Translations under genes and position numbers: made by a program | Origin: Glossina fuscipes | Taxonomy: Eukaryota > Arthropoda > Insecta > Diptera > Glossinidae | Direction: 5' to 3' | DNA: 64,000 bases | NCBI RefSeq assembly: GCF_014805625.2 | Contig: NW_023998449.1 | Location: forward strand, 25,461-89,460 | The notes under the pieces: generated by a model | Seen by the model: only the letters and a program-made list of their open reading frames with translations | Told to the model about the DNA's origin: nothing | The model's database searches: none | Shown: positions 47,481 through 58,922 of the stretch, one piece after another | Layout of the letters: each line of letters opens with the position of its first letter | How positions within the stretch are numbered: the first letter of the stretch is position 1

Positions 47481-48184
47481 CTCAAGAGGGACTTAGGGAT
47501 ATGTCGAATAATATAATGTATTCCCTTCTTACTTGGTTGGGAGCAGATAGGGTACTGGACCAAAATTGTTTATCTTTTATGGGTTAGTAATAATAACAGC
47601 CGCGTAATTAGTACCTCTTTTTTTTAAGAATATTCACTGCATAGCTTGACGAACGTTTTGGGTTTGGGGAGGGAAATGGTTTGCTTTCTTGACTAATTAT
47701 GCATCTACCCTAAATTTCTTATTCAATTTTATGCAACTTTTAATTTATGAGATTGCATTACTTTTCTGAAAGTTAAATCTATTTTCCAAATTTTGGTAAT
47801 TTTCGGTCAATATATTGACCAAGCTTATATGCAATTTTATATTTGTATTACAGAAGCTTTCCCACGATCTTTAGGACCGCGCTGTTACAGAAGAGTTGCC
47901 CTCAAATTTTGAACAAAGGTATACGGTTCTCACCCATTTTTCGATTTTAAAGGTTTGGTAAATAGTTACAGGACTGGCTGTAATTGGCTTTCAGAAGTAG
48001 TCTTCAGATTTTCGACGATGATCGAAATTTATTTTGAAGTTCGGTTATCCCTATGGTTCAGGGGTGCGTGAAACCTTCGGCCTATTAGAAACTCTCTAAC
48101 CTGGAAACGTAGGTCATTCGCCCATTACATTTCTTAGAATTTATAATCGAAGATTCTTTCACAAGGAAACTATGCGACGTTATG

Positions 48185-48285
48185 CTTCAAAATTGTATTG
48201 TTGCGCAGGTACGATCTAATTTTTTTACATTTCTTTCTTCAAAATTTTATTGTTGCGCAGCTACGATCTAATTTTTATTGAAAGG
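48185..48285. repeat. Short tandem duplication, 52-base offset
   Basis: CTTCAAAATTGTATTGTTGC followed by GCAGGTACGATCTAATTTTT at 48185 recurs at 48237 with two substitutions. Confidence 0.85.
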
Positions 48286-48369
48286 GAAAAGTGCTCCGCT
48301 ATCAGTCGTTAATTTTTAGTTTTCCTTTTTCTAAACGCTATGACTCAATCTGATAATCAAGAGAAATTA

Positions 48370-48960
48370 TAAAAATATTGATAGGCATTATAGAAGAATG
48401 ACGACGGTGTAATAAGATCTTGTATAATGCAATTATGTGATTTCCAAGTTCGTTAATTTGAATTTCTTTTTGTTCATATTTGATTTTGATCTCCTGTTTC
48501 CTCATCTACCTTACAAATGCATTTAACAACCCACGGAGCCGAACTGTTCGATGTCGACGTTTGTCGGTATCTTGTCCCAGAACCCAAGCAATACAACTGT
48601 GTACTTCGAGAATTATGCAATAATTTCAATACGAAATATTATGAAAACTTCGCCCTCCTTTCCCTTTGACAAATTCCAAGGTCGTTGGCCACAGGATTTG
48701 CGTTCCGAAACGAAAACTATTGGCACGGATTTAGCTGGTTTGCGCTGAACGGAACATAATTGTTTCGCTGCTGCGCTGGCAACAGCTATTAAATTGCGCA
48801 GGGCCTAAATATGCTAAATTTTGTTTTTTTTTCCTTGAGGTTTTCTATCACCTCTTCTTCTTTTGTAAATTTAAGCTTCACCCCTAGGGAAATGTGCTTG
48901 TGATTTTTGGTCGGGTAAAATTCTGATATTTTCTGCGTCTTTTGCATACATGTTGCTTAC
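48370..48960. repeat. Diverged direct repeat, copy 2 (partner at 46930)
   Basis: This carries AAGATCTTGTATAATGCAAT, 'CTTACAAATGCATTT', 'AAATTTAAGCTTCACCCCTA' and AATGTGCTTGTGA in the same order as copy 1, about 1.44 kb away. Triplet-rich DNA follows at 48980, as it lies next to copy 1 on the other side. Confidence 0.6.
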
Positions 48961-48979
48961 TGACCTGAACTCACACTCT

Positions 48980-49290
48980 GTTGTAGTGGTGGAGGTACCT
49001 GTTATTGTTGTTCTTGCTGTGGTCCTGATGTTGAAGAAGTTGTTATTGTTATTGCTGTTGTTGCTGTACTTGCTGGTATCCTGATGTTGAAGAAGTTGTT
49101 GTTGATGTGCATTGGAGGCTGGTTGGTAGTTGTCGGGTAGCTTAAGTGCACCGGACCTGCCTTCAATTGTACTCGCTGTTGCAGTTGTACTAGTTGTTAC
49201 CTATTGCTGTTGTTGCTGTTGTTAATCAGCGGAATGGCGATGGAGCTGATGCTGATGTTACTGCTGCTATTGTCGCTGTCAACTCTGGTG
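48980..49290. repeat. GTT/GCT triplet-rich tract
   Basis: A run rich in GTT, GCT and GAT triplets with a local repeat 'CTGATGTTGAAGAAGTTGTT' at 49027 and 49081. On the minus strand it would code Gln/Asn/His-rich sequence like that in the gag relic at 45750-46200, so it may be a second gag scrap. No open frame is long enough to prove it. Confidence 0.55.
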
Positions 49291-49589
49291 TATTTTTCTT
49301 TTTTTTTTTCTTTTTATTTATTTATGAATTACTTAGATACCTGAAAGAAATAAAACGTTAATATATGTTTCTGTTATTTTCATAAATTAGATGTTTTGTT
49401 TTTTTGTTTCATCCGCTCGGTTTTTCGGCCCCCTCCTTATACAGTTGTAGAAGATAAGCTTTGGCTTCCTTACTAAAAACTAGTCCGTCTGCTTAAAAGC
49501 CCGCCCGCACTCCGCAACCAGCAAGTCCAAGCTGGCCACGCACATCGTTCTGTGAACAATACACGAGCAGCCCCCTCCAACTTCAAATG

Positions 49590-49740
49590 CAAACTCATAA
49601 ATTATACTTGTAAAGTTAAAATCATAAAAAAAGCACACACCTACTCTTGCAAAATTAAAATCTCAAAACACACACTAAGTTAAAATCATAAAAACACACG
49701 CCTATTCTTGTAAAATTAAAATGATCTCAAACCCACACTA
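49590..49740. repeat. Imperfect tandem repeat, AAAATCATAAAA / ACACACCTATTCTTG units
   Basis: Blocks of 'TTAAAATCATAAAAA', 'CACACACCTACTCTTG' and 'AAAATTAAAATC' recur two to three times with indels. No coding sense. Confidence 0.65.
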
Positions 49741-50340
49741 AATATGCTCATACTTGTATAAAGAGAAAATGTATAGACACATATTGCACAGGCCCACGCT
49801 AGTTAATCCATGGAACACACACTCCAGCACCAAACGAAGGCTAAAGAGAATGAAGAAAACTTGCATAAAATGGCTCGTAGGCATAGAACATGCAAAATCA
49901 TACAACACAAACGAACTTAGGCACAAAACCATAGGTAATATTTACACAACCGCCAAAGCGCAGAATAGGTATGAATAAGAGCTGTCCAACACAACCCAAA
50001 GCCATAGAACTTGTGAGTCATATAACTCAAACCCAAGTCAAACACAGGTATAAAACCGTAGGAAATAAGTACAACATATACAAGAAGAAATCTGTATGTC
50101 TTAAAATTGTAAGCGAACGATAGAAACGCTCACATTATACGTATTACTGTATAAATCCCGTTAGGGTATACAAACAGGTAGAAACCTTTGTGCTATACAA
50201 TGAATGTACGATCAGACAAAACAAATAAACGGCAGAGACACACATAGCAATGCACACCAATACCCGTACGCGCAAAGAGCACAAACACACACAATATTAC
50301 ACGAAATATCCAAAGACACGATCACACATGTAGAAACACA

Positions 50341-50570
50341 CATAGTAATAAGCTACAGAGCACATGCAAACACAGTGCACAAGCATTCACATACCTAACG
50401 GTGATTGAATCACGCGATTTGGTGCCTGAGTTCTTGGTGAGTAAACATTTGAACAAACATAGTAATAAGCTACACACAGAGCACATGCAAACACAGTACA
50501 CAAGCACTCACATACCTAACGGTGACTGGATCACGCGATTTGGTACCTGAGTGCTTAGTGATAAGCTAGA
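50341..50570. repeat. Tandem duplication, 117-base offset
   Basis: CATAGTAATAAGCTAC, ACAGAGCACATGCAAACACA, 'CATACCTAACGGTGA' and 'ATCACGCGATTTGGT' recur from 50458 in the same order with about 10% difference. Confidence 0.88.
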
Positions 50571-50819
50571 TGTAAGTTGGTTTTAAGTTGTGCATAAGTA
50601 GAATCATACAAGTCGTAACTGAGGTTGCGATCGCAGCCAATTTAAGCTAAGCATACACATAAGCATAGGACCTCAAAACTCATGTAAACCCATAAAACAT
50701 GTTGGCAATAGGACAAGCGAGCGAGACTCAGGCTGTAAAAGAACAGCGCATCGCACAGACTCTTTCATTTTGGTGTCATAGCCGTCTAGGTAAGTACCCT
50801 CAGACAGATTAACAAGTGA

Positions 50820-50970
50820 CCTGTGACTTTGCGGATAGGAGCTGCGCTGGTTAGTATTAATCGCCATCCCTAAAGAACTTACAGGATAATTGACTTTACG
50901 GATAGGGGATGCGCTGGTTNNNNNNNNNNACGGATAGGGGATGCGCTGGTTAGTATTAATCGCCATCCCT
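50820..50970. repeat. Tandem repeat containing a 10-N gap
   Basis: A unit with CGGATAGGRGMTGCGCTGGT followed by TAGTATTAATCGCCATCCCT occurs at about 50838, 50900 and 50930. Positions 50920-50929 are Ns, and the same 21 bases (ACGGATAGGGGATGCGCTGGT) lie on both sides. The gap therefore sits where the assembler lost or joined repeat units; the real copy number is unknown. Confidence 0.9.
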
Positions 50971-50979
50971 GAAGGAATG

Positions 50980-52277
50980 AGAGACGTTTTTTTATTTTAT
51001 TTCTGGACTCACACACCAATCAGGGACAACAGTCGGGCCAAGGCAGCTATGACACTGGCAACGTATCCGGTTCTTTTCTTCCAGTGCCCCGCGACATTTA
51101 AAGCGAACAGAAAGTGAAAGTCTAACGTCGTACAAAAGAAAATAAAACGGTAAGCGCGCAACAAAGTCGGGTCGCCTCGGTGGTTCCTTGCCATAACCCA
51201 GTTCTACACAAATTGCTGTACTTCTATCCAGTAAAGAGGAAACAATAAATCTAGGAAACAAAACACCATTCCCCCTGAAGGTCCTGATTTTTTTTCTAAA
51301 TTTTCTTGCAACGAATCCTGGATTGACTAAGTCATACTTCGCCTAAGGAAACTCGTTACAACAGAAATCCTCAGGTTTTCTGCTTATGGCCGTTCTTTTG
51401 ACAAAACTTCCAATCTGTGGTAGACTTACGGCCAATTGTTTACAAACTGCTCTAGTGATATTCATCTATTCTGCTACTGCTTAGAGTTTCGGCGTCTGGG
51501 TGCACTGTTATAAGTTTTCCTCTTAGATTGATCTTTTGTATGTTGTGTTCAAAAAAATGTACTCTTTTGTTCGAAACTTCAATGCCTTTCTATAAGTTCT
51601 GTTGCTAATGAATTTTTTCCCTCTTTTTCTCCCTTAATTACTCGTTTGATTTTGCTCATTTGTGCAAGCAAATTGTAGACGATATTTTCATTTCTGCGAA
51701 CGGAAAAATGTTTACCATAGATGCCTACATCAGCAGATATTACTTCCTCTTCATCCATTTTGTATATGGAAAAGAAACGTTTCGAACATTTTTCACCTTT
51801 TCAAAATATTCAGAAACATATGAAAGGAAAAAAAATTTTTTTTTTTTATTGTTCAAACAGCAAAAAGTTTTAAATGTTAACGAATAAATAAAAAAAAAGC
51901 AAATCGTACACTTTGTGTAGTCATGATGAAGGAGCGTTAGCAACAGGGTGACTATGAATAAATTTTAGAAAGGAAACGCTTAGAATGCGAGACAATTAAT
52001 TTCGTATTTGCGTACCATGAACATTTAATCCGTTTGCGGACGTTAATTCTATAGCATTGGTTTTCATTGCGATGCAAAATGATGTAAATACTGTATATAC
52101 TGTAGCTTTTAATTTTGAAGCCAATTATCAAAGTACACAACGGGTATATTCGATGAATTAGACCTTGATTTGATCTTTCCTTACCTAAAATAACGCTTTT
52201 CCGTTCAGTATTATTGAGTTATTCTGTGTATACAGACGCTAATCATAGAACGCTCAAAGTAGCATTTGCAATATTCA
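50980..52277. other. Intergenic DNA, possible transposon remnants
   Basis: The minus-strand frame 51261-50992 (89 codons, 'FKCRGALEEKNRIRCQCHSC') is unassigned. Around 51300-51480 the minus strand has short protein-like pieces ('LQIGSFVKRTAI'-like in several frames) that recall Tc1-type transposases, without certainty. Nothing else is recognised. Confidence 0.3.
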
Positions 52278-52700
52278 TTACTTTCGTTATTTGATTTAAA
52301 GAAATCTCCTACCGAAAGCTATCAAACCCTTTTAGAAGCTTATGGTAATGCTGCTTCATCATTTCGGATTTAGTTTCAACGCTTTAAATGTAGCGATTTT
52401 GATGTCACAGACAAAGAACAACCTGGGGGACCAAAAAAGTTCGAAGCCAAGGAACTGGGAAAACGGAAGGAAAGGGGGAAATTGTGATTGGCGATGAGAA
52501 GCGGGCGAGGCGAAGCAACGAGATAGACATCAAAACAGAATATCCATGGCGATGAAGGTTTGCTGTGCATGTACGGGGATCGGCCAATTGGTGCATTACG
52601 ACCTGCTAAAACCGAATAAATTTGTTACTGTGAATATCTATAGACGTCAACTGCAAAGATTGAACGATATTTTGTTGCAAAAAAGAACAGCAATACTAGT
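52278..52700 (+). pseudogene. Mariner transposase relic
   Basis: Pieces in two or three plus frames follow mariner transposase from near its N-terminus. Near 52290-52340 is 'FDLKKSPTESYQTLLEAYGN'. Near 52375-52440 is 'FQRFKCSDFDVTDKEQPGGP' then 'KKFEAKELGK', which is the FRRFKxGDFDxxDxxRPGxPKKFED segment between the DNA-binding helices and the catalytic core. Near 52540 is 'NIHGDEGLLCMYGDRPIGAL'. Near 52605-52670 is 'HYDLLKPNKFVTVNIYRRQL' and 'QRLNDILLQKRTA'. The segment with the first two catalytic acids is deleted or scrambled and several stops are present. Inverted ends were not found. It is long dead. Confidence 0.85.
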
Positions 52701-52899
52701 GATTAGCTTCTGTCATGTTTGATCAAATTTAGGATACGATAACTAATTCCAGAATAAACTGACTGTCAATTCTTCGATGCCACTGAAATTTGTACCATCC
52801 GTGAACGTTTTAATACTGAATGGTGAATTCTTGAGTTTTTGAAATCTAAGCTAATATTCACTTCGATGTTTGATCAATGTACTAGGGTTCGAATATCGG

Positions 52900-54196
52900 G
52901 GAGGCGGACCATGCTTTGTAAATAGCTAAATGACTTAGACTTGCGGTGGGTTACCTGTCTTAAGTCTGGAAATATCGTATACAGTTTACTTTAAATTTGC
53001 TATTGGCTTAATCAATTATCTTGTTTAGAATGTCGTAACTTAATATTTAAAATGCTTCTCAATTCGGCTGAATATATTTATGTTGTAATCAGTATTGAAA
53101 ATGAATAAACAAATATGTTTAACTTTTATACCCAGGCCTGAAACAGAAGTGCCGATGTAGCTTACATTGGATTGTTAAATTTCAAATCATATAAAACTAG
53201 TAAAAACATTATAGAACAAAGCCGGCTATTAAATACCCGACATCACTTCGCCACAGTACAGTTATTCACTCGATTACCACACGTTTACATCAAAAATTAC
53301 ACATTATTTTTATGCAAAGCCTTATTTTTCATTAAAACCCGCACATTGGAGGTTCCCCGGAACATCGCATAACGCGATCTAAATTTAGCAAAAAATATAA
53401 AAAATATACCTATCCGATCCACATTCCCGACCGTTAATTATACCCTACACAACCTATTAATTTTATGTGGCATATTAATTTTATGTGGATGTATGCAAAA
53501 CGCACAACAGCTTAAGATAGACCCATCTCTTATTATATCGATCGATTCAGAATCATTTTGTGAATCGATCTAAGACTGTCTGTCGATAAGTCCATCTGCC
53601 CATCTGGCCGCCCACCCGTTTGATATGTGTCCATGTAACTTCTATTCAAGCTACAGGTTGCAATTTTTGAGAGATGTTAATGAAGTTTGATACACTGACT
53701 GCTTTGAAGAACGCTATTGAAAAGGATTTGCATCGGTCCATTTTTTCGATCGCTCTCCACATAAGACTCTATTTTGAAAAGTCGTTGTATGGAAAAAATT
53801 GCCTTCTAAATTCGTGCACTGGATTGGGAAATATTTGATACCACTATCATATAATGAAAACTAAAGTTTATATGACAAAAACATCTAATTTTCAATGCGG
53901 GGAAATCTAGGCTTTATTGCTTTATAATCAAAATTGGTAATAGTGAATTGGAAACAACAATTCACAAGAAAGGTAAGCCTTTGTGTGCAAACGGGTGGAG
54001 TTTTTAATATACATTTCCATAATAATAAGTTCTTATGAAAGCCGGATGTCATTTTGGTGTGCTAGGGTAAAAATTAGAATTGTGTTTAGACAGTGTAGTG
54101 TAGGATATTTAAAAATCGATGGAACCCTAAAATAATATTTTCACTTGTTTTTTTTTTACTAAATTGCTGCTAAGGACACATTTTCATCATAAAATA
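52900..54196. other. AT-rich intergenic DNA with a fly-type repeat
   Basis: No gene. 53560-53800 contains 'GACTGTCTGTCGATAAGTCC' and 'TATTTTGAAAAGTCGTTGTA', which match 30360-30490 in layout, so both are copies of one dispersed repeat. A short duplication (TATTAATTTTATGTGG) lies at 53456-53490. Confidence 0.45.
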
Positions 54197-56000
54197 TGTA
54201 ACATCCGCGAGTAAATTTAGGGTAGGGTGCTAGTCGGTCTGTTTTTGTCGAAAATGTGGCAGTAACGGCATCCCGTTATGCAAAATCGCGTGATTTTGCG
54301 GTTTGTTCCTTTTTTGCAAGAATAGCGGCTAGCCGCTAGGTAGACAACGAAAAAGAAAAAAAGGAACAGAAGAAATCATGCGAGGAGATTAGGTTTCGCT
54401 TTGATTGTTTTGTCTGTTACAGTCAGTCAGGTTTTGATCTTGAGGAGAGAAAGTCGAGTAGTAGCGACCGAAGTAAATTTGTTTTAAAAAAGGATTTTGA
54501 TAGTGAATACTAACTTGTTAACATTGCAAAATAAAAAAAGAAATCAATCTCTGCTAGTTAAACGTACACAAATATTACTATGGATATGAACAAATTTTTA
54601 TATAAATAATCGCGTTAAATACCAAAATATTAAAAAACAAAATTTAACTAAAAAATAGAAACAAAAACGATCAGAAAGCTAAAGAAACGCGTTAAGGTGA
54701 CGTTAAAAAGTAGTGGCGTGCGTTAAAGAAATCGTTTAAAAGGAAAGAAAAACTTAACGAATTCCTACCTTTTTTTGTTTAAATAAAAAAATAAACAAAT
54801 GAAAACTATTAAAAGTTAGGATTGTGAATTTAACATGCTACGTTTGGTTTCGCGACCGATAAGCGGTTGTCATGCATGCCAGTTCAGTTGAAAGTACCTA
54901 TTTTCGTTTGGAATAATTTGTAAGAAAAAAAAATGATATGTGTAAATATGCGCATGTAGTTCAAATATTAGATGGCCTTTGTACGGTTATTCAGCCGCCA
55001 AATGAATTACCTGTGTACGTGATGAAAGAAATAAATAATACATATATATATGTATACAGACATACCAATAAGTTAAACATGCATACACTTATGTACCACA
55101 GAAATAAATGAGCCTTTTGTTCTACATATAAAGGCTCTTATAGCATTAACGAGAAGCAAAACAAAACTGAAACAAAGCAAAAAGCAAATAAATGCAAAAA
55201 CAGTAATTTTTTTCTCAATAAATGAAAGAGGTTTTCTAAGCATGTCGAGAAATGTGGAAAAGTTGCTTTGTAAAATTGTCAAAATTTATAATAAATCGAT
55301 AAACAGTGGAGATAAAATATTTGCAGTTTTTTATTCCTACGGTTTGCTAGAAGTACTTATGTAAAGAGTAAAACAAATGTATTAGTAAAATTGCCTATGA
55401 AGTGGATCCAGAAATGAAGTAGTGAAAGATCCCAAAAAAATTAATTCAATTCACAAGGTGCGAAAATATGAAAATACATGACGTTTGAGAAATATTGTTA
55501 ATAAATTAATTCAAGAGCAAACAAAAAGGAAACTCGGTGTAACCAAAAAATAGTCTTAAAAGGAAAGCCGGAGAGTGTTTTAGGAAAGAATATTTAACAA
55601 AACCACTGCTTATGAATACACCATTTGCCGTTGCTACCACTGCAGAAGGTGCTTGTTGGAAGAAGGATAAGGACAGGCAGCGGTTCTGTTCGGTGGGACA
55701 AAAAGCTTTAAGGGCCGGGGCTGCTACAGAGTAAGGAAAGCGCGATTGGCACCTGCATCTCATCCTGGGATAGTCCACTCTGAGCAACAACACCAACGAA
55801 TTGCCGCTGGATCTGCTGCTTCACACAACGGTCAGGTATTTATCTTTCTTTTTGTTGTCTTCGGTTTGCATATGAGCCGCGATGAGTGGCTAAAGGGCTA
55901 CCGCAGTAGCGGGATTGCGATGGGGGTGAGCGCGTGAGGAAAGGTAGGGGGACCTCAGACAGATACAGACGGACGAAGAAAAGACCAACGGATGATGTAC
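54197..56000 (+). mobile_element. Second copy of the palindrome-bearing LTR family
   Basis: From TGTAACATCCGCGA at 54197 the sequence follows the reverse complement of the solo LTR at 9157-10944. It passes GGGTAGGGTG...GTCGGTCTGT, then TAACGGCATCCCGTTA (54263-54278), GCAAAATCGCGTGATTTTGC (54280-54299), TAGCGGCTAGCCGCTA (54323-54338), an A/G-rich tract, and 'TTGTTAACATT' near 54518. Weaker similarity near 55940-55990 (ACAGACGGAC...ACGG) suggests it extends to about 56000. The right end and any target duplication are not resolved, and no gag or pol follows, so it is probably another solo LTR. Confidence 0.65.
54263..54338. repeat. Palindrome cluster in the second LTR copy
   Basis: Three long palindromes lie in 76 bases: TAACGGCATCCCGTTA (one mismatch), GCAAAATCGCGTGATTTTGC (near-perfect) and TAGCGGCTAGCCGCTA (perfect, 16 bases). 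The first two are in the same order as in the other LTR copy. Confidence 0.92.
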
Positions 56001-56084
56001 CGGACACACGACATGAGTATACAATGCAAGGAAAAGATCCATTTTTTTGTTAATTCAGTTGTAATATGTGATGAAGTTTTTTAT

Positions 56085-56145
56085 TGTGATGCGGAATCGC
56101 GGGCAGAGGGCAACCGCTCTACCGATGAAGAGCTACGCATTACAC
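56085..56145 (-). repeat. tRNA-like block, possible SINE head
   Basis: The reverse complement reads GCGTAGCTCTTCATCGGTAG, AGCGGTTGCCCTCTGC and CCGCGATTCCGCATCAC. TAGCTC-N-TCGGTAGAGC is a good tRNA D-arm with A box, and GCATCAC can pair imperfectly with the 5' side GTGTAATGC. There is no convincing T-arm (GTTCRANNC), so it is not a working tRNA gene. It shares CGGTAGAGC with the repeats at 16838 and 34268. Confidence 0.35.
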
Positions 56146-56249
56146 TAAACCTTTTTTTTTATATAAGAAAAAAGGTTATAAATGAAAACATTACAATAAA
56201 ATGGTGCGGGGCCGGAAAGAAAAACATTATTAGAAATATTAAAAATTAA

Positions 56250-58922
56250 AACTTTTTGTGAAGGGGTTACCGTTCATGAGATATCTTATAGATCTAAGAA
56301 ACACATTTGTGTTTCAAATGTGGTCTACTTAGTTTTTATGTTAACTGACTGTAATGAAAAAATTTTCATCATCAAACATTAGAGATAGTTGTTGTTCGCC
56401 GCCAATCACGCAGGAAAAAATACGTAGCGAAAAACATTGCCACGATGAGTTCCTACCCTTGTTGTGTAAAACCCAAAAAACGCTACTGTACGTTTACCAG
56501 AAATATGGAAGAATGTTTTTTCCGAACAGGACATAATGTGATGGTTTATCTAAAATTAAATTATTAAATTTTGTGACATATTAATTATTAAAAAAATAAA
56601 GTTGAAAAACGTTAAAGAATATATGTTTTGTTATTTTTGTTATCTTTAATGAGTTTCAGAAGACGACATGATTTTACCAATTTTTCTACGACGATTGTAA
56701 AGGTTGAGAGTATCTAATAAACATACAAAATTTTCTCACTCTAAAGTAAGCGGAGGCGACTGTGTTAGCAACCGGGAGTAATCTGAATTAGCAAATTTGA
56801 GTTGACAAACCCATTCCGCCGGAGACGATTGTAGTAGCGAATGTGAGCTAACGGGTGTCAATAACCAGTATAAAAAGACTCGGCACCGCATTCTTCACCT
56901 TAAGCGCACCTAGTTAGCCGATCTGAGTAGACTTACAGTAGCTAACTTTTTCTCATTTGTACAGATCAAAGAAGTTGGTATTTGTGGAATTTCCTTTCAG
57001 AGATGCTATTAAATTATTTACGAAAGAACAAACTTATCCTTTAATATCTAATTATATTTGCTATTATTTTTCTACTATTTTTTTTTGTTTTCACCTTTGA
57101 TAAAACGTGGTACACTAATACGTTTTGAAAATGGTTTGCATAATAAAAATTCTTAGCTTTCAGACGTCATTGAATTCTTTAATTGCGTGGTCCATAGGAA
57201 AAATTTCGTAAATTCCTTGCAAAAATATTTAAATCGATGCTTTATTAGGAGACAAACAGGTCTTATTCAATTCGACCATTTTTTTCTAATATTATTGAAG
57301 ACTACGATTAATTTGAAGGCAATTTCTTCACTAATATGTCAATCTTTTTTTTTCGATATTATTTCAGGGTAAACTTTGCTCTTCCGAACTGAGTATACGT
57401 TCAACTTGCAAATATCCTTTGCACATACAAGACAGTCTAATCACAATTTCGTTTACGTAATCGCAAGCCCGGCTCACTAAATCCGCTCCTCTTTGGAATA
57501 AGCGAACTGCAAACAGAACGCGTTTGTTCTGCGACACAAAATCCAAGTAAGGTTGGTGTGGATGTCGCACACAAGGTACATTCTCATATGAATAATAAGA
57601 ATAAAATTGGTTTATATGTTCGTTTTTTGCGTTTCAGCTTCTGGCAAAATGCGTCTTTACGGCTTGTAATTTTGGAGTATTACCTATTTGGATAAAACGA
57701 ATATTTATAGATGATCAGCCATGTACCGGTTATGGTTTTAGTATAGCTGATTGTTCGCCGTTTTATTTAAAAACGAACGGATTGAAATTGCTTTTCAGTC
57801 GGATTTCACTGTTACACGTATTACGAAACCGTTTATTTTGAAAACCAACCATTCGTTTGGATTTGGTTATGGCCTTCTAGCACAATTGCCGAACAAAAGC
57901 TTGGACTAACGTTGTATTGCCTTGTTGCCTTGTCCTTTTTGGGAATCACGTATACGTAATGCAGCAACCGTAGTTTTATCCATAAAACCTTATTCTTGGT
58001 GCTTGTCGCGGCCAACATATGCTATCAACAGTCGAAACTCTTTTTGGCCCGAACCTATTAAAGATGCAACCTTTTAATTTGCGCAATATACAATGCGTTC
58101 CCAGCCGTCTGGAATAGAGGCCGTTACTGGTAAAACTAAAGAGAAGTCTAATGCTAGTGACAAAGAATAAAATTCTATGTCTTGTAACGAAACTGAAGTA
58201 TACATAACAAAACGGTCTAATTTTCAATTTTCATGATGAAAATCAGACCACAACTATAACGTTCTTTTTTATTTTTTAATAATTTTTCTTCAGCAATAGA
58301 TGATTCATTGGGCTGTGCAGAACAGGTTAAAGCAAAAAGTTCTTTATACGAGCTTTGTTTAAGATCATTTATATGTTCAAATTTCATTACCTTACTATTC
58401 AATGTAATTTATAAAATTTAGACAAATATTTTACTTCTACTATCCATTTTCTTTACAGCAGACCTATTCTTCAATGGCAAAGTATGACTGCAGCTCTTCT
58501 AAACCAGAGGATGTATTGTCACAATATTTATAATTGGTCCAGTATCAACGGATGGAACTGAGAGCGAAGAGAAATCGTCTTTTAAAAGTTGTATCTAGCT
58601 TAATACACCGAGAAACAGAACAAAGACATGAGCAACATCTAAGTTTAATATACCCGTTACCGCAAATGGTGAAGGGTATAAAAAACACTTCCAGAGAGCA
58701 ATTCGCACACTCGAATTTGACATTGAAGGGGAATGCGCTACAACATGTCAATGATAACGTAAGATGATTGCTTCTTCTGTGCGATAAGACTTAACCACAC
58801 ATCCCAAAAACGTTAAAAACACTGAAATAAATTGAACTGAACTGTGTGCTGCTTTGCTCCTTACATCTATCTATATGTGGACTTATGAAATGAACGAAGA
58901 AAAGAAATTCTTTCATGCATAG
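56250..58922. other. Intergenic or intronic DNA upstream of the myosin VI exons
   Basis: If the myosin VI exons belong to a complete gene this is intron. No further myosin exon was found on the plus strand. A TATA-like GTATAAAAAGA at 56869 sits below a pair of similar GGCGAC/GGAGACGATTG blocks (56755 and 56823), perhaps an old LTR. Short plus frames at 56354-56536 and 58534-58767 are unassigned. Confidence 0.4.
57364..57600 (-). other. Unassigned minus-strand open frame, protein-like
   Basis: The minus frame from about 57597 to the stop at 57364 gives '[20 protein letters not shown]', '[20 protein letters not shown]' and '[20 protein letters not shown]'. It has even codon use, no stop for about 75 codons, and the helical, charged look of a real C-terminal exon. 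No acceptor site or partner exon is certain; a frame at 58402-58217 ('MKFEHINDLKQSSYKELFAL') on the same strand could be a first exon. I do not recognise the family. It may be a small gene nested in the myosin VI intron or a gene scrap. Confidence 0.35.

Noticed and set aside
52884..52910. GGGTTCGAATATCGGGG as a tRNA B box
   Set aside because: No acceptor stem, anticodon arm or A box at the right distance; at best a SINE scrap.
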